Positions 1 to 10,056 of a stretch of 64,000 nt of DNA are shown here, one piece after another. The number at the start of each line of letters is the position of its first letter. Within the stretch, counting starts at the first letter, position 1. A program made the translations under genes and the position numbers. The stretch comes from Enterobacteriaceae endosymbiont of Donacia cincticornis (GTDB taxonomy: Bacteria > Pseudomonadota > Gammaproteobacteria > Enterobacterales > Enterobacteriaceae), in assembly GCF_012568845.1 (NCBI RefSeq), contig NZ_CP046194.1, positions 327,078-391,077 on the forward strand. The letters are read 5' to 3'. The notes beneath the pieces are model-generated. The model was given only the letters and a program-made list of their open reading frames with translations. It ran no database searches and was not told the origin of the DNA.

Positions 1-29
1 ATTTTCCCTTATCTTCTTTTTTGATATAT

Positions 30-1214
30 TTATTTTAATACTTTTGTCACCACACCAGCACCTACAGTATGTCCTCCTTCACGAATAGCAAAACGTAAAC
101 CATTAGACATAGCTATTGGATGAATTAATGTGACAATCATATTAATATTATCTCCTGGCATTACCATTTCAATGTTGGATGGTAATTCTATAGTACCTGT
201 AACATCTGTAGTTCTGAAATAGAACTGAGGACGATATCCTTTAAAAAAGGCTGTATGTCTTCCACCTTCATCTTTTGATAAAATATAAACTTCTGCTTCA
301 AATTTTGTATGTGGTGTAATTGATCCTGGTTTTGCTAAAACTTGACCTCTTTCTATATCTTCTCTTTTAATACCTCTAAGCAAAATACCTACATTTTCAC
401 CAGCACGTCCCTCGTCTAATAATTTACGAAACATTTCTACTCCAGTACAAATAGATTTTATAGTATTTCTAATACCTATAATTTCTACTTCTTCTCCTAC
501 TTTTATTACACCCCTTTCTACTCTTCCAGTTACTACTGTACCTCTACCTGAAATAGAAAAAACATCTTCTATTGGTAATAAAAAAGGTTTGTCAATTTTT
601 CTTATAGGATTAGGAATATAAGTATCTAGTGAATTAGCTAATTCATTAATTTTTTTTTCCCATATTTTATCTCCTTCTAATGCTTTTAAAGCAGATCCTT
701 GAATGATAGGAGTTGTATCTCCAGGAAAATTATATTGTGTTAATAAATCACGTACTTCCATTTCTACTAATTCTAATAATTCTTTATCATTAACTAAATC
801 ACATTTATTTAGAAATACTATAATATAAGGAACTCCTACTTGTCTAGCTAATAAAATATGTTCTCTTGTTTGTGGCATAGGCCCATCTGTTGCTGCAACT
901 ACTAAAATTGCTCCATCCATTTGAGCAGCACCTGTAATCATGTTTTTTACATAATCTGCATGTCCTGGGCAATCAACGTGAGCATAATGACGATATTTTG
1001 TATCATATTCAACATGAGATGTATTGATAGTTATACCTCTTGCTTTTTCTTCTGGTGCATTATCAATTTGATCAAAAGCTTTAGCAGAACCACCATATTT
1101 TTTTGATAAAACAGTTGTAATAGCTGCTGTTAAAGTTGTTTTTCCATGATCTACATGTCCTATAGTACCTACATTAATATGAGGTTTAGAACGTTCAAAT
1201 TTTTTTTTAGACAC
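30..1214 (-). CDS. tufA: Elongation factor Tu
   Basis: GTPase that brings aminoacyl-tRNA to the ribosomal A site. The 394 residues equal the E. coli length. The G1 loop GHVDHGKT is at residues 19-26, with DCPGHADY near 81 and NKCD near 136; domains 2 and 3 are complete to the C-terminal VVTKVLK. The start is a GTG at 1212-1214, preceded by an AAGGA ribosome site about 7 bases upstream. It is the last gene of tusDCB-rpsL-rpsG-fusA-tuf, 55 bp after fusA. The second E. coli copy, tufB, would follow the thrU-tyrU-glyT-thrT tRNAs, but crp lies there instead, so this may be the only tuf gene. Confidence 0.98.
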   Translation of the reverse strand: MSKKKFERSKPHINVGTIGHVDHGKTTLTAAITTVLSKKYGGSAKAFDQIDNAPEEKARGITINTSHVEYDTKYRHYAHVDCPGHADYVKNMITGAAQMDGAILVVAATDGPMPQTREHILLARQVGVPYIIVFLNKCDLVNDKELLELVEMEVRDLLTQYNFPGDTTPIIQGSALKALEGDKIWEKKINELANSLDTYIPNPIRKIDKPFLLPIEDVFSISGRGTVVTGRVERGVIKVGEEVEIIGIRNTIKSICTGVEMFRKLLDEGRAGENVGILLRGIKREDIERGQVLAKPGSITPHTKFEAEVYILSKDEGGRHTAFFKGYRPQFYFRTTDVTGTIELPSNIEMVMPGDNINMIVTLIHPIAMSNGLRFAIREGGHTVGAGVVTKVLK

Positions 1215-1269
1215 AGGATAATATCCTTCTAATAAAAGTTAAAATATGTAATTATTATTTAATTAAGTA

Positions 1270-3384
1270 TTATAATTTAGATTTAGATTCCATAATTATT
1301 TTTGTAATACTATTAGGTGCTTTAACGTATTTTAAAAATTCCATCGTATAAGATGCTCTTCCCTGGCTATAAGAACGTAAATCAGTAGCATAACCAAACA
1401 TTTCCGATAATGGTACACAAGCACTTATAGTTTTACCGGTAGAAATATTATTCATACCTTCTATAATTCCTCTTCTACGGTTTAAATCACCGATAACATC
1501 CCCCATATATTCTTCAGGTGTTTCAACTTCTACCTTCATTATAGGTTCAAGTAAAACAGGATGAGCTTTTTTAAAAGCATTTCTAAATGCAATAGCCGCA
1601 GCTAATTTAAAAGCTAATTCAGAAGAATCTACATCATGATAAGATCCATAATGAAGTCTAACAGCAATATTGACTACAGGATAATTTGCCATAGGACCTG
1701 ATTTTAATTGCTCTTGAATACTTTTATCTATAGCTGATATATATTCATTAGGTATTACACCACCTTTTATATCATTAGTAAATAAATAACCTGTATTATT
1801 TTTTTGTGATTTTAATGGGGAAATATCTATTACAACATGTCCATATTGCCCTCTTCCACCAGTTTGTTTTATATATTTACCTTCTATATCAGTAACACTT
1901 TTTTGTATAGTTTCACGATAAGAAACTTGAGGTTTTCCAATTTTAGCCGATACATTAAATTCTCTTTTCATCCTATCTACAATTATTTCCAAATGTAATT
2001 CACCCATTCCTGCTATAATAGTTTGATTAGTTTCTTCATCAGTCCATGTTCTTAAAGAAGGATCTTCTTTAATGAGACGATTTAAAGCTAAACCCATTTT
2101 TTCTTGATCTATTTTAGTTTTAGGTTCTATAGCAATAGAAATGACAGGTTCAGGGAAATCCATTGTTTCAAGAATGATACATTTATTAATATCACATAAT
2201 GTATCTCCTGTTGTTACATTTTTTAATCCAATAGCAGCTGCTATATCTCCTGCATAAACTTTTTTTATTTCTTCTCTTTTATTAGCATGCATTTGTACTA
2301 TTCTACCAATACGTTCTTTTTGTCTTTTTATTGGATTATATATCATTTCTCCACTACTAACAGTTCCAGAATATACTCTAAAAAAAGTTAAATTACCAAC
2401 AAAAGGATCATTAGCAATTTTAAAAGCTAATGCTGAAAATAATTCATTATCATTAGTATGACGTGTTAATATATTTTTATTATTATTAGATATTCCTTGA
2501 ATAGGAGGAATATCTTTAGGAGAAGGTAAATAATCGATTATTGCATCTAATAATGCTTGTACTCCTTTATTTTTAAAAGCAGATCCACATGTAATTAAAG
2601 TAATTTCATTATTTAATACTCTTTTTCTTAAAGCAGATTTTATTTCTTGTATAGATATTTTCTCCTCATTTAAATATTTTTCCAATAATATTTCATTTGA
2701 TTCTACTGCTGTTTCTATTAATTTTTTATGCCATATTTGGACTTCTTTTTCCATTTTTTGAGGTATATTAATATAATTACAATTAATTCCTTGATCTTTT
2801 TCATCCCAATTTAATGCTTTCATTTGTATTAAATCAATTACACCAGTAAATTTTTCTTCAGATCCTATAGGTAATTGTAATGGTATTGCTTCTGTTAATA
2901 AATTATTTTTTATTTGATTTATAACTTTTATAAAATTTGCACCCATTCTATCCATTTTATTTATAAAAGCAATTCTAGGTACTTTATATTTATTAGCTTG
3001 TCGCCATACTGTTTCTGATTGAGGTTGTACTCCACCAACAGCACAATAAATCATAACTACACCATCTAATACTCTCATAGAACGTTCTACTTCAATGGTA
3101 AAATCTACATGCCCTGGAGTATCAATAATATTTATTCTATGTGATTTATATTGATTAAACATTCCTGACCAAAATGCTGTAGTAGCTGCAGAAGTTATAG
3201 TAATACCTCTTTCTTGTTCTTGTTCCATCCAATCCATTGTAGCTGCACCATCATGTACTTCTCCTATTTTATGATTTACTCCTGTATAAAATAAAATTCT
3301 TTCTGTTGTAGTAGTTTTACCAGCATCAATATGTGCACTAATACCAATATTACGATATCGTTTTATAGGAGTTATACGATTCAT
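1270..3384 (-). CDS. fusA: Elongation factor G
   Basis: Ribosomal translocase GTPase that also acts in ribosome recycling. It has 704 residues, as in E. coli. The P-loop AHIDAGKT is at residues 17-24, DTPGH at 88-92 and NKMD at 142-145, followed by complete domains II-V. The ATG has an AGGAAT ribosome site close upstream. It lies between rpsG, about 150 bp upstream, and tuf, 55 bp downstream, which is the classical str operon order. Confidence 0.98.
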   Translation of the reverse strand: MNRITPIKRYRNIGISAHIDAGKTTTTERILFYTGVNHKIGEVHDGAATMDWMEQEQERGITITSAATTAFWSGMFNQYKSHRINIIDTPGHVDFTIEVERSMRVLDGVVMIYCAVGGVQPQSETVWRQANKYKVPRIAFINKMDRMGANFIKVINQIKNNLLTEAIPLQLPIGSEEKFTGVIDLIQMKALNWDEKDQGINCNYINIPQKMEKEVQIWHKKLIETAVESNEILLEKYLNEEKISIQEIKSALRKRVLNNEITLITCGSAFKNKGVQALLDAIIDYLPSPKDIPPIQGISNNNKNILTRHTNDNELFSALAFKIANDPFVGNLTFFRVYSGTVSSGEMIYNPIKRQKERIGRIVQMHANKREEIKKVYAGDIAAAIGLKNVTTGDTLCDINKCIILETMDFPEPVISIAIEPKTKIDQEKMGLALNRLIKEDPSLRTWTDEETNQTIIAGMGELHLEIIVDRMKREFNVSAKIGKPQVSYRETIQKSVTDIEGKYIKQTGGRGQYGHVVIDISPLKSQKNNTGYLFTNDIKGGVIPNEYISAIDKSIQEQLKSGPMANYPVVNIAVRLHYGSYHDVDSSELAFKLAAAIAFRNAFKKAHPVLLEPIMKVEVETPEEYMGDVIGDLNRRRGIIEGMNNISTGKTISACVPLSEMFGYATDLRSYSQGRASYTMEFLKYVKAPNSITKIIMESKSKL

Positions 3385-3534
3385 ATATTATTCCTCTATT
3401 TTAATAGATAAAATTTAAAAATGATATTAAATATTATTTTTAATAAAAATATTGATTTAGTCACGATATATGTTATTGATTAATTGATTCATTTTATTAT
3501 AATTAAAATTATTTAGATTTTTGTAATTATTTTA

Positions 3535-4005
3535 TTACCAACGATAATGAGCAAATGCTTTATTAGCTTCTGCCATTTTATGTATTTCTTCTTTTCTTTT
3601 AACAGCGTTTCCTTTATTTTCTAAAGCATCTAATATTTCATTAGTTAATTTTAAAATCATAGATTTTTCTTGTCTTTTTCTTGCAGAATTAACTAACCAA
3701 CGTATAGCTAAAGTATTTCTTCTAGTAGGTCTTATTTCTACTGGTACTTGATAAGTTGAACCACCCACTCTTCTTGATTTTACTTCTACTACAGGTTTAA
3801 TATTTTCTAATGCATTTAAAAAAATATCTATTTCTTTTTTACCTGTTTTTTTTGTAATTTGATTTAAAGCAGAATAAACAATGAATTCTGCAATAGATTT
3901 TTTACCATTTACCATAATTATATTAATAAATTTAGCTAATAAATCTGATTCAAATTGAGGATCTGGTGAGATTTTTCGTTGACTAACTATACGTCTACGA
4001 GGCAT
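3535..4005 (-). CDS. rpsG: 30S ribosomal protein S7
   Basis: Primary 16S-binding protein that nucleates the 30S head and contacts E-site tRNA. It has 156 residues, starting [12 protein letters not shown], and contains the conserved segment [13 protein letters not shown] around residues 80-93. In E. coli S7 is the translational repressor of the str operon. The rpsL-rpsG spacer here is only 59 bp, so I cannot tell whether that control survives. A GGAG ribosome site precedes the ATG. Confidence 0.98.
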   Translation of the reverse strand: MPRRRIVSQRKISPDPQFESDLLAKFINIIMVNGKKSIAEFIVYSALNQITKKTGKKEIDIFLNALENIKPVVEVKSRRVGGSTYQVPVEIRPTRRNTLAIRWLVNSARKRQEKSMILKLTNEILDALENKGNAVKRKEEIHKMAEANKAFAHYRW

Positions 4006-4064
4006 AATACTTACTCCATGATTTTAATAAAATTAATTTATAAAAAAATAATATTATGTTAATA

Positions 4065-4436
4065 TTATTTAGGTTTTTTAACTCCATATTTTGATCTTCC
4101 TTTTTTACGATTTTTAACACCTGTACAATCTAAAGTACCTCTAATAGTATGATATCTTACACCAGGAAGATCTTTTACTCTTCCACCTCTAATTAAAATA
4201 ACAGAATGTTCTTGTAAATTATGTCCTTCACCTGAAATATAAGAAGTAACTTCAAAACCATTTGTTAATCTTACTCTACATACTTTTCTTAAAGCGGAGT
4301 TAGGTTTTTTAGGGGTTGTTGTATAAACTTTTGTACATACTCCTCTTTTTTGTGGACAAGAATTTAAAGCTGGGACATTAGTTTTAATAATTTTACGAGA
4401 TCTTTTTTTACGAACTAATTGATTAATTGTTACCAT
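4065..4436 (-). CDS. rpsL: 30S ribosomal protein S12
   Basis: Decoding-centre protein. It has 123 residues against 124 in E. coli. Both conserved loops are intact: [12 protein letters not shown] around residues 39-50, the region of streptomycin-resistance mutations, and [11 protein letters not shown] around 88-98. An AGGA ribosome site lies just before the ATG. It is third from last in the tus-str cluster, directly downstream of tusB. Confidence 0.98.
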   Translation of the reverse strand: MVTINQLVRKKRSRKIIKTNVPALNSCPQKRGVCTKVYTTTPKKPNSALRKVCRVRLTNGFEVTSYISGEGHNLQEHSVILIRGGRVKDLPGVRYHTIRGTLDCTGVKNRKKGRSKYGVKKPK

Positions 4437-4480
4437 ATTTTTCCTAATCTAAAATGATTTAATTTATTATAATTTTAAAA

Positions 4481-4780
4481 TTACCATAATACTTGTTTTT
4501 TATGTTTTATTATCAAATAAACAAATTTTTTGTAATTTATTCGTATAATTTGGTTTGAAATATTTAAATTTAAACCTCTAGCTAATATATCATTATTTAT
4601 AGCAAAGATTAATATTTTCATTTTTTGTTTAATTTTAATAATTTTTTTAATATATAAACTATTTTTTAATCCAGCTAATACTCCGTCTTGAATAAGAAGT
4701 AACTCATCATTTTTATTTAAAAAATTTAATAATAAAGAAAAATTACAAGATGCTGGAGAACTAAATAAGGTATATAACAT
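4481..4780 (-). CDS. tusB: Sulfur relay protein TusB
   Basis: Subunit of the TusBCD complex, which passes persulfide sulfur from TusA to TusE for 2-thiolation of the wobble uridine in Lys, Glu and Gln tRNAs. It has 99 residues (about 95 in E. coli). The start MLYTLFSSPAS, the block DELLLIQDGVLAGL and the C-terminal KQVLW match the family. It lies between tusC (18 bp upstream) and rpsL, the E. coli position. The gene is very A/T-rich and divergent in the middle but uninterrupted. Confidence 0.93.
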   Translation of the reverse strand: MLYTLFSSPASCNFSLLLNFLNKNDELLLIQDGVLAGLKNSLYIKKIIKIKQKMKILIFAINNDILARGLNLNISNQIIRINYKKFVYLIIKHKKQVLW

Positions 4781-4798
4781 ATAGAATATATTTTTTAA

Positions 4799-5164
4799 TT
4801 AAAAGTTAATGATTATATCATAATCACTAATTTTTTTTTTCCATATTAAAGGATTAATAATTTCAATAGGTAAGATCCAATTATTTTTTTTATTATTTTC
4901 CATCCCTAAATTTTTTAGAGATTTTGAACAAATATAATAATTTTTAATATTACAAAGTTTTAAAATATTAAAACTAATATTATAATTATTTAATAAAAAA
5001 TTTTTTGTATTTTGTTTATGATATATTTGTAAAACTCCGTCTCCTATAAAAAATAAAGCTATATCCTCAGTGAATGAGGATATAGATAGAATTACATCAA
5101 GTCCTGCTTTTCCAATACTATTTCCATACGGAGATTTCGTAAATATAAATGCTATTTTATTCAT
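4799..5164 (-). CDS. tusC: Sulfur relay protein TusC
   Basis: Second subunit of the TusBCD sulfur carrier. It has 121 residues (119 in E. coli). The opening MNKIAFIFTKSPYGNSIGKAGLD and the end YDIIINF are family hallmarks, as is the DsrE/F-like fold block ALFFIGDGVLQI. Its ATG overlaps the TAA stop of tusD by one base (TAATG), indicating translational coupling. Confidence 0.94.
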   Translation of the reverse strand: MNKIAFIFTKSPYGNSIGKAGLDVILSISSFTEDIALFFIGDGVLQIYHKQNTKNFLLNNYNISFNILKLCNIKNYYICSKSLKNLGMENNKKNNWILPIEIINPLIWKKKISDYDIIINF

Positions 5165-5565
5165 TAAAATTGAACTAAGTAATCACAAGTTAATATAGAT
5201 GTTGTAAATTTACTTAAAGTAGTTATTTTAAATATGTTGTCAATAATATCATATTTTTTGTTATGATTTAATAAATTTTTTTTATGGGAATTATTTTTCA
5301 TTATTAAGCCTCTTTTTTTAGCAGAGGTAATACATATATATAAATTTATATGATATTTTATACTTAATTTTTTCCAATGATTAATTAAATTAAATTCATT
5401 TTTATCAAAAAAAATATTTTTATTAGAATTAGAAACTCCATCATGGTAAAAAAATATATCTTTTACTATTTTTTTTTCTTTTATTACTGCTTTAGTAAAT
5501 AAATATGCAGAATAGGCATTTTGCCCATTATATGGAGCTGTTGTTATAAATATTACGAAAATCAT
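5164..5565 (-). CDS. tusD: Sulfurtransferase TusD
   Basis: Catalytic subunit of TusBCD that receives persulfide sulfur from TusA. It has 133 residues (128 in E. coli). Cys78, in the stretch NLYICITSAKKRG, falls exactly at the position of the E. coli sulfur-carrying Cys78, so the enzyme is probably active. It is the first gene of the tus-str run; the upstream neighbour fkpA ends 120 bp away and a hairpin lies between them. yheO, which separates tusD and fkpA in E. coli, is missing. Confidence 0.94.
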   Translation of the reverse strand: MIFVIFITTAPYNGQNAYSAYLFTKAVIKEKKIVKDIFFYHDGVSNSNKNIFFDKNEFNLINHWKKLSIKYHINLYICITSAKKRGLIMKNNSHKKNLLNHNKKYDIIDNIFKITTLSKFTTSILTCDYLVQF

Positions 5566-5627
5566 ATTTAAAAAACCTAAATTTTAAAAAATATCATTAT
5601 AAAATATATTTATATTTAATTATATAT

Positions 5628-5657
5628 AAATAAATTTTTATAAATAAAAATTTATTT
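5628..5657 (-). terminator. Probable terminator after fkpA
   Basis: A perfect 13-bp inverted repeat (5628-5640 with 5645-5657, loop of 4) lies between the fkpA stop and the tusD start. It is all A/T, so the stem is weak, and there is no long T run. Its position and perfection suggest a terminator. Confidence 0.4.
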
Positions 5658-5685
5658 AATAAATTAAAACAAATAATTTAATTGA

Positions 5686-6531
5686 TTAATTAGATACTGA
5701 ATTTTTTATATCTAAAAGTTCAATTTCAAATCTTAAAGTTGAATTAGATGGTATACCAGAAATAATTTCTGAACCATAAGCTAATTTTGGAGGAATAATC
5801 AATGTTATTTTACCACCTTTTTTTATATATTTTAAACCTTCTTGCCAACCTGCTATTACTTGTTTTAAACATATAAATAAAGGTTTATTTTTTTCAGTAC
5901 TATCAAATTTAGTACCATCAATTAATTTTCCTGTATATTTAATAACAATTATTTGATTATTATTAGTAATTTTTTTACCTTTACCAATTTTATGTATTTT
6001 GTACACTAATCCAGTACTAGTTTTTTTAAAACCTTTTTCTTTTAAAATTTTTTGAATATATTTTTTACCTATATTTCCATTATTTTTAATTTCTTCTTGA
6101 ATTTCATTAGGACTAAAAGCTTTTACATTAGCATCATATAATTGAAGTACTCTATCGATTTCATTATTAGAAAGTTTATATTTTTTATCTAGTGCATCAG
6201 ATACACCTTGAAGAATAAATTTTCTATTTAATACCATTTTTAATGTTTTTTGTACTTGAAATGTACGTGTTAAATATTTCCCTATTGTTATTCCTAAAGA
6301 ATATGCAATTTTATCATTATCATTTTTAAAAAATTCTTTTTGTTTTTTGTTTTTTACACCATGTTTTTTTTTATGAATTATTGTTTTTTGTTTTGTAACA
6401 TTTTTAGTTTTTTCTTTATTTGGCCACCATGATACATTTTTTAATGTAAATGCGTTTGTATTAGATATATTTAAACCAATACTTAAAATTAATATAATAA
6501 ATATTGAATTTTTTTTAGTAAAAAATTTCAT
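5686..6531 (-). CDS. fkpA: Periplasmic FKBP-type peptidyl-prolyl isomerase FkpA
   Basis: Periplasmic chaperone and prolyl isomerase. I choose the ATG at 6529-6531 because GGAGAA sits just upstream; an in-frame ATG 24 bases earlier has no such site. The product is then 281 residues (270 in E. coli). A signal peptide with a hydrophobic core ends near SNTNA, roughly residue 27. The dimerisation arm (KIAYSLGITIGKYL onward) is followed by the FKBP domain with GWQEGLKYIKKGGK and IPPKLAYGSE. A lysine-rich stretch of about 40 residues between the signal peptide and the arm is longer and more basic than in E. coli. slyX and slyD, its usual neighbours, are absent. Confidence 0.93.
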   Translation of the reverse strand: MKFFTKKNSIFIILILSIGLNISNTNAFTLKNVSWWPNKEKTKNVTKQKTIIHKKKHGVKNKKQKEFFKNDNDKIAYSLGITIGKYLTRTFQVQKTLKMVLNRKFILQGVSDALDKKYKLSNNEIDRVLQLYDANVKAFSPNEIQEEIKNNGNIGKKYIQKILKEKGFKKTSTGLVYKIHKIGKGKKITNNNQIIVIKYTGKLIDGTKFDSTEKNKPLFICLKQVIAGWQEGLKYIKKGGKITLIIPPKLAYGSEIISGIPSNSTLRFEIELLDIKNSVSN

Positions 6532-6587
6532 TTTTTCTCCAAAAATTTTTAACAATATTAATAATTTTCAACACATTAAAATTTTAT

Positions 6588-6624
6588 ATATAAAATAAGA
6601 TAATTATATTATCTTATTTTATAT
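6588..6624 (-). terminator. Probable terminator after asd
   Basis: A perfect 16-bp stem (6588-6603 with 6609-6624, loop of 5) lies between the asd stop and the fkpA start. It contains the ATAAGATAA core also seen in the hairpin after htpG. It probably ends asd transcription. Confidence 0.5.
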
Positions 6625-6677
6625 AAATTATTACTTTTAATAAAAAAAAACAAGTTAAATTTTCTTTTTTAAAAAAA

Positions 6678-7790
6678 TTAAATTAATATTTTTAACATTC
6701 TTCTTAATGGTTCTGAAGCTCCCCATAATAATTGATCTCCTACTGAAAAAATAGAAAAACAATTTTTATTGATATTTAATTTTTTTATTCTTCCTACATT
6801 GATATCCAATTTACCACTTACAAAAGATGGTGTAAGAAAATTGATAGTTTCATGAAAATTATTTGGTATAATTTTAACCCAATTATTATTTTCATAAATA
6901 ATATCTTTAATATTATTTATAGATAAATCTTTATTTAATTTTATTGTAAATGATTGACTATGTGAACGTAAAGTAGGTATTCTTACACAAATACCATCTA
7001 CTGGAATAATTTTATTTGTATTTAGAATTTTGTTAGTTTCGAATTGCCCTTTCCATTCTTCTTTTGTTTGACCAGTATTTTTTATTTTTTTATCTATCCA
7101 TGGAATTAAACTATTAATTAAAGGAACATTAAAATTTTGTTTAGGAAAATTAGAAGAATACATTTGTTTTGAAATTTCTTTTTCTATATCTAAAATATTA
7201 ATTGAAGAATTATTAATTAAAGAAGATATATTTTGATATATAAACTTCATTTGTAAAATAAGTTCTTTCATAAATTTTGAACCAGCACCAGATGCTGCTT
7301 GATAAGTAGAAACAGAAATCCATTCAATTAAATTATTTTTAAATAAACCACCTAAGGCCATTAACATTAAACTAACAGTACAATTACCACCAACAAAAGT
7401 TTTTGTACCTGAATTTATTTTTTGTTGTATATATTGAAAATTAATAGGATCTAAAACGATGATAGATTCATCTAAAGTTCTTAACTTAGAAGCAGCATCT
7501 ATCCAATATCCTTTCCAACCCATTTTACGTAGTTTAAAATAAATTCTATTTGTGTATTCACTTCCTTGACATGTTAAAATTATATCTAATTCAAATAATT
7601 TTTCAAAATTATAAGCATTTTCTAATTTTAAAAATTTATTTTTTATATTAAAATGAGATATTAATTTTCCATATTGTGAAGTAGAAAAAAAAATAGCATT
7701 AATATTATTAAAATCTTTTTTTTTTATCATTCTTTTTATAAGAACAGAACCTACCATTCCTCTCCAACCAATAAATCCTACATTTTTCAT
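6678..7790 (-). CDS. asd: Aspartate-semialdehyde dehydrogenase
   Basis: Makes aspartate semialdehyde from aspartyl phosphate, feeding threonine, methionine, lysine and diaminopimelate synthesis. It has 370 residues (367 in E. coli). The Rossmann start is VGFIGWRGMVGSVL, and the catalytic cysteine is Cys137 in GGNCTVSLML. The substrate-binding block around EEWKGQFETNKIL and the C-terminal GASEPLRRML are present. It is a single gene with its own ribosome site (AGGT). With ThrA, ThrB and ThrC in this window it completes aspartate to threonine. Confidence 0.97.
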   Translation of the reverse strand: MKNVGFIGWRGMVGSVLIKRMIKKKDFNNINAIFFSTSQYGKLISHFNIKNKFLKLENAYNFEKLFELDIILTCQGSEYTNRIYFKLRKMGWKGYWIDAASKLRTLDESIIVLDPINFQYIQQKINSGTKTFVGGNCTVSLMLMALGGLFKNNLIEWISVSTYQAASGAGSKFMKELILQMKFIYQNISSLINNSSINILDIEKEISKQMYSSNFPKQNFNVPLINSLIPWIDKKIKNTGQTKEEWKGQFETNKILNTNKIIPVDGICVRIPTLRSHSQSFTIKLNKDLSINNIKDIIYENNNWVKIIPNNFHETINFLTPSFVSGKLDINVGRIKKLNINKNCFSIFSVGDQLLWGASEPLRRMLKILI

Positions 7791-7912
7791 TATTTATACC
7801 TTATAAATTATTTTTTATTTATTTTATATAAAATATATTGTAATTACTAATTTTAAAATCTATTAGAGAATTATTCTAAAATCTAAAAATAATTATGTCA
7901 TAATAATACGTA

Positions 7913-8593
7913 TTATTTTATTAATTTTATATTCCAATTAATTGGTTTTTTTTTATTTAAAATTAAATATTTATTCGTTTTAGAAAAATGTTTACAAATA
8001 TAAAATCCTTTATAAAAGGATAAAGGTGAAGGATGTGATGTAGTTAATATTAAATGTTTTGATGTTATTAAAACACATTTTTTTTTAGCATATATTCCCC
8101 ATAATAAAAAAACAATATTTTTATAATATTGATTAATTGTTTTAATTACATTATTTGTAAAAATTTCCCAACCAATATTAGCATGAGATTGTGGTTTTCC
8201 TTTTTCTACTGTTAGTATCGAATTTAATAACATTACTCCTTCATTAACCCAATTTATTAAATAACCATGATTAGGAATAATAAAATTAGGTATATCAAAT
8301 TTTATTGCTTTATAAATATTATTCAATGTAGGAGGTATTTTAATGTTTGGCATAACAGAAAATGCAAAACCATTAGCTTGATTTATACCATAATATGGAT
8401 CTTGACCTAAAATAACTACTTTTAAATTATTAAAATTAATTTTTTTAAAAATATTAAAAATATATTTTTTTTGAGGATAAATAATTTTTTTATTATTAAT
8501 ATCTTTATAAATTTTTTTTATTAATTTTATAAAATATTTTTTTTTTATTTCTTTTTGGAAAAATTTTTTCCATATAAAATTTTTATTTTTCAT
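7913..8593 (-). CDS. ung: Uracil-DNA glycosylase
   Basis: Removes uracil from DNA, the first step of base excision repair of deaminated cytosine. It has 226 residues (229 in E. coli). The catalytic Asp65 is in GQDPYYG (63-69), and the His187 loop is HPSPLS. LLWGIYAKKK and the LNSILTVEKGKPQSHAN region are conserved. It is divergent from rpsF. Its retention is notable because C-to-T deamination is part of the mutational pressure behind such low G+C. Confidence 0.97.
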   Translation of the reverse strand: MKNKNFIWKKFFQKEIKKKYFIKLIKKIYKDINNKKIIYPQKKYIFNIFKKINFNNLKVVILGQDPYYGINQANGFAFSVMPNIKIPPTLNNIYKAIKFDIPNFIIPNHGYLINWVNEGVMLLNSILTVEKGKPQSHANIGWEIFTNNVIKTINQYYKNIVFLLWGIYAKKKCVLITSKHLILTTSHPSPLSFYKGFYICKHFSKTNKYLILNKKKPINWNIKLIK

Positions 8594-8716
8594 AATATTT
8601 TAAATTATTTTAAATAAATATAAATTTTTAAAAAATATTATATTATGTTAATATAAAAATAAAATTTTATCCTTGTTTTTAATTTATATTAAAAACTACA
8701 ACCATAAGGAAAAAAA

Positions 8717-9082
8717 ATGAATTATTATGAAATAGTATTAATGATCAATCCTAATCAAAGTGATCAAGTAAATAATATTACAGAATATTATAAAAAACTT
8801 ATTCATAAAAATGATGGTTATATTTCAAGATTTGAAGATTGGGGTAGAAGACAATTAGCATATCCTATATTAAAATTACATAAAGCACATTATATATTAA
8901 TTAATATTGTTTTAACAAAAATTAATATAATAAAAGAAATCGAAAATAATTTAAGAATTAATGAAAATATTATAAGATATCTTATTCTTAAAACAAAAAC
9001 AGAAAGAAAAAATTTATCTTTTATTTTAAAATCTAAAGATGAATATCAAGAAAAACGTAGTGATATAATTAAAACAATATAA
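8717..9082 (+). CDS. rpsF: 30S ribosomal protein S6
   Basis: Platform protein that binds 16S rRNA together with S18. It has 121 residues (131-135 in E. coli), lacking most of the acidic tail that is glutamylated in E. coli. It starts MNYYEIVLMINPNQSDQV and contains DWGRRQLAYPI. An AAGGA ribosome site is 7 bases before the ATG. It leads the rpsF-rpsR-rplI operon; priB, normally between rpsF and rpsR, is missing and only 68 bp remain. Confidence 0.97.
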   Translation: MNYYEIVLMINPNQSDQVNNITEYYKKLIHKNDGYISRFEDWGRRQLAYPILKLHKAHYILINIVLTKINIIKEIENNLRINENIIRYLILKTKTERKNLSFILKSKDEYQEKRSDIIKTI

Positions 9083-9150
9083 TATAATATCAATTTTAAT
9101 TTTTATAAGAACAAGTATGATTTATTTTATAAATATTTGGAGTTTAAATT

Positions 9151-9378
9151 ATGATACGTTATTTTCGTCGTCGTAAATTTTGTCGTTTTACTGCAGAAGG
9201 TATTAAAGAAATTGATTATAAAGATATTCATATTTTGAAAAATTTTATTACTGAAAGTGGAAAAATTGTTCCTAGTAGAATTACTGGTACTAAAGCAAAA
9301 TATCAACGTCAATTAACTAGAGCTATAAAATTAGCAAGATATTTATCTTTAATATCTTATACTGATCATCATAAATAA
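9151..9378 (+). CDS. rpsR: 30S ribosomal protein S18
   Basis: Small-subunit platform protein, the partner of S6. It has 75 residues, as in E. coli, and is almost identical in sequence: [14 protein letters not shown] at the start and [12 protein letters not shown] in the middle. A TGGAG ribosome site lies before the ATG. It sits between rpsF and rplI; the upstream gap marks the lost priB gene. Confidence 0.98.
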   Translation: MIRYFRRRKFCRFTAEGIKEIDYKDIHILKNFITESGKIVPSRITGTKAKYQRQLTRAIKLARYLSLISYTDHHK

Positions 9379-9425
9379 TTTATATAATTATTTTAAATAA
9401 AATTTTTTTATAAAGAGTAAAAATA

Positions 9426-9881
9426 ATGAAAGTAATTTTATTAGATTCTATTCCTAATATAGGAGAAAAATCTCAAATCATAGATGTAAAACCTGGTTAT
9501 GCACGTAATTTTTTAATACCAAAAAATAAAGTAATTATTGCTACAAAAAAAAATATTGTTATTTTAAAACAAAAAATTTTAGAAAAAAAATCTAAATTAT
9601 TAAATATTTTAAATAAAGCAAAAATACGATTAAAAAAATTTAATTTTATAAAAAATAAAATTCGAATTATTGCTAAAACAGGAAAAAATGGAAAATTATT
9701 TGGTTCAATAGGTAAAAATGATATATTAAAAGAATTTAAAAAAATTGGATTTAATATTATAAAAAAAGAAATTATTTTACCAAAAGGAGGTTTCAAATAT
9801 ACTGGAAAATATACTGTAATTTTTAAATTTCATGAAAAAATTTTAACTGAAAAACAAATTAGTATAGTAAGTGATAAATAA
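9426..9881 (+). CDS. rplI: 50S ribosomal protein L9
   Basis: Elongated large-subunit protein at the base of the L1 stalk. It has 151 residues (149 in E. coli). The N-terminal domain MKVILLDSIPNIGEKSQIIDVKPGYARNFLIP is typical and is followed by the long helix and the C-terminal domain with LFGSIGKNDI. The linker helix is very lysine-rich. It is the last gene of the rpsF operon and is followed at once by the 4.5S RNA promoter. Confidence 0.97.
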   Translation: MKVILLDSIPNIGEKSQIIDVKPGYARNFLIPKNKVIIATKKNIVILKQKILEKKSKLLNILNKAKIRLKKFNFIKNKIRIIAKTGKNGKLFGSIGKNDILKEFKKIGFNIIKKEIILPKGGFKYTGKYTVIFKFHEKILTEKQISIVSDK

Positions 9882-9892
9882 TTAATTAAATA

Positions 9893-9920
9893 TTGACTAA
9901 TTAATAAAATTATGTATAAT
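9893..9920 (+). promoter_or_regulatory. Sigma-70 type promoter of the 4.5S RNA gene
   Basis: TTGACT at 9893-9898 and a perfect TATAAT at 9915-9920 are separated by 16 bp. The RNA begins 7-8 bases after the -10 box. Among AT-rich spacers where -10-like sequences are everywhere, the pairing of both boxes at the right distance in front of a known RNA is convincing. Confidence 0.75.
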
Positions 9921-9927
9921 TTCGTAT

Positions 9928-10027
9928 AAACATGATTATTAAAAACAATATTATTTTATTAATCCAGTCAGGTCTGGAAAGAAGCAGCTGTAGTAAATAT
10001 AATATGTGTAAGTAGATAATCATGTTT
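9928..10027 (+). ncRNA. ffs: 4.5S signal recognition particle RNA
   Basis: RNA core of the bacterial SRP, which binds Ffh and targets membrane proteins. The conserved tip CAGGTCTGGAAAGAAGCAGC (9968 onward) carries the GGAA tetraloop and the asymmetric loop that contact Ffh. The ends 9928-9939 and 10016-10027 are a perfect 12-bp complement, giving a hairpin of about 100 nt (114 in E. coli). The tip keeps G/C, while the outer helix has become A/T. dnaX starts 30 bp downstream. Confidence 0.93.
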
Positions 10028-10056
10028 TATTATTTAATTTTATAAAAAATCAAAAA

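Noticed and set aside
921..1106. Open frame of 61 codons on the plus strand
   Set aside because: It lies wholly inside tuf on the opposite strand and has no homology or ribosome site.
9127..9312. Open frame of 61 codons on the minus strand
   Set aside because: Antisense to the highly conserved rpsR; a by-product of its codons.
9497..9796. Open frame of 99 codons on the minus strand
   Set aside because: Antisense to rplI; the A/T-rich complement gives long Phe/Ile/Leu frames.
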